6,206 bases of DNA from CAZTTH01 sp964615975. GTDB taxonomy: Bacteria > Verrucomicrobiota > Lentisphaeria > JABSQK01 > JAJFLO01. Both the position numbers and the translations under genes were made by a program. The stretch lies in assembly GCA_964615975.1 (NCBI GenBank), contig CAZTTH010000101.1, forward strand, positions 1 through 6,206, given 5' to 3'. Position 1 is the first letter of the stretch, and every line of letters starts with the position of its first letter. This document shows positions 6,090 through 6,206 of the stretch, piece by piece. The notes beneath the pieces were generated by a model. The model made no database searches and had not been told where the DNA came from. It saw nothing but the letters and a program-made list of their open reading frames with translations.

Positions 6090-6122
6090 TTTACCACCGA
6101 TTGCGCTGATGGACGCGGAGAA
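6090..6122 (+). repeat. CACGRA-type intergenic repeat, plus orientation, degenerate
   Basis: Begins TTTACCACCGATTGCGCTGA and ends GACGCGGAGAA. The 9-base spacing is kept (CACCGATTG, CGCTGATGG, ACGCGGAGA). It follows the long direct-repeat copy after about 10 bases, and no counterpart follows the left copy. Confidence 0.55.
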
Positions 6123-6129
6123 GATTTAG

Positions 6130-6168
6130 AAATCGTGGACATAAAGTCAGCGCCGATGGCCACGATTT
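6130..6168. repeat. Inverted repeat with 9-base arms
   Basis: AAATCGTGG (6130-6138) and CCACGATTT (6160-6168) are perfect inverted arms around a 21-base loop. There is no T-run on either side, so it does not look like an intrinsic terminator. The CCACGATTT arm resembles the repeat core, so this may be another pair of repeat ends in opposite orientation. Confidence 0.45.
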
Positions 6169-6206
6169 GTCCATGTTGTCATGCGCTTAAAGTCGACATA
6201 TAAAAT

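Larger units (their letters stand above)
5818..6206. other. Region upstream of mntA with repeats; no gene seen
   Basis: This 389-base stretch runs to the window edge and holds no supported gene. The first 60 bases upstream of mntA are AT-rich and should contain the operon promoter. On the minus strand a TATATG-like box lies about 14 bases before the start codon, but no matching upstream box is convincing. CATGTT-G-AACATG at 5915-5927 is a perfect short dyad and could be an operator or a chance hairpin. The long direct repeat (5964-6080), a CACGRA repeat (6090-6122) and a 9-base inverted repeat (6130-6168) fill the rest. Confidence 0.5.

Overview
The window looks bacterial. Genes are compact, gaps are non-coding and rich in short repeats, and base composition by eye is mid-range. 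The lineage cannot be fixed from this sequence. All five recognisable genes lie on the minus strand. None has a clear Shine-Dalgarno sequence before its most likely start.

Reading in the direction of transcription (right to left), the first unit is a two-gene HEPN/MNT toxin-antitoxin operon. mntA (5419-5817, antitoxin nucleotidyltransferase) overlaps hepT (4998-5426, HEPN RNase toxin) by 8 bases, and both carry their diagnostic catalytic motifs. Three envelope or glycan-type genes follow, separated by gaps of about 330-370 bases. They are a 667-residue multi-pass GT-C/GT39-like membrane protein (2622-4625), a GT-A family 2 glycosyltransferase (1372-2256) and a NodB-type polysaccharide deacetylase (39-1040). 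Together these suggest part of a surface polysaccharide or glycolipid locus: the family 2 enzyme would add sugars from nucleotide-sugar donors, the membrane protein would use a lipid-linked sugar at the membrane, and the deacetylase would remove acetyl groups. The substrate is not visible in the sequence, and the gaps suggest separate transcription units rather than one tight operon.

Three of the four long gaps (2257-2621, 4626-4997, 5818-6206) are packed with one degenerate repeat family. Its core reads TTAACCACGRA and continues as CACGRA-like words spaced about 9 bases apart, in both orientations. The gap at 1041-1371 has none. Two members, at 4641-4757 and 5964-6080, extend into a longer unit: an ungapped direct repeat of about 115 bases, about 85% identical, that brackets the toxin-antitoxin operon. 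This bracketing is the most unusual structure in the window. Elsewhere, repeats of opposite orientation form inverted pairs (2280/2385 and 4641/4950). A possible intrinsic terminator for the toxin operon sits at the edge of one repeat, at 4949-4984.

I see no RNA gene, CRISPR array or transposase.
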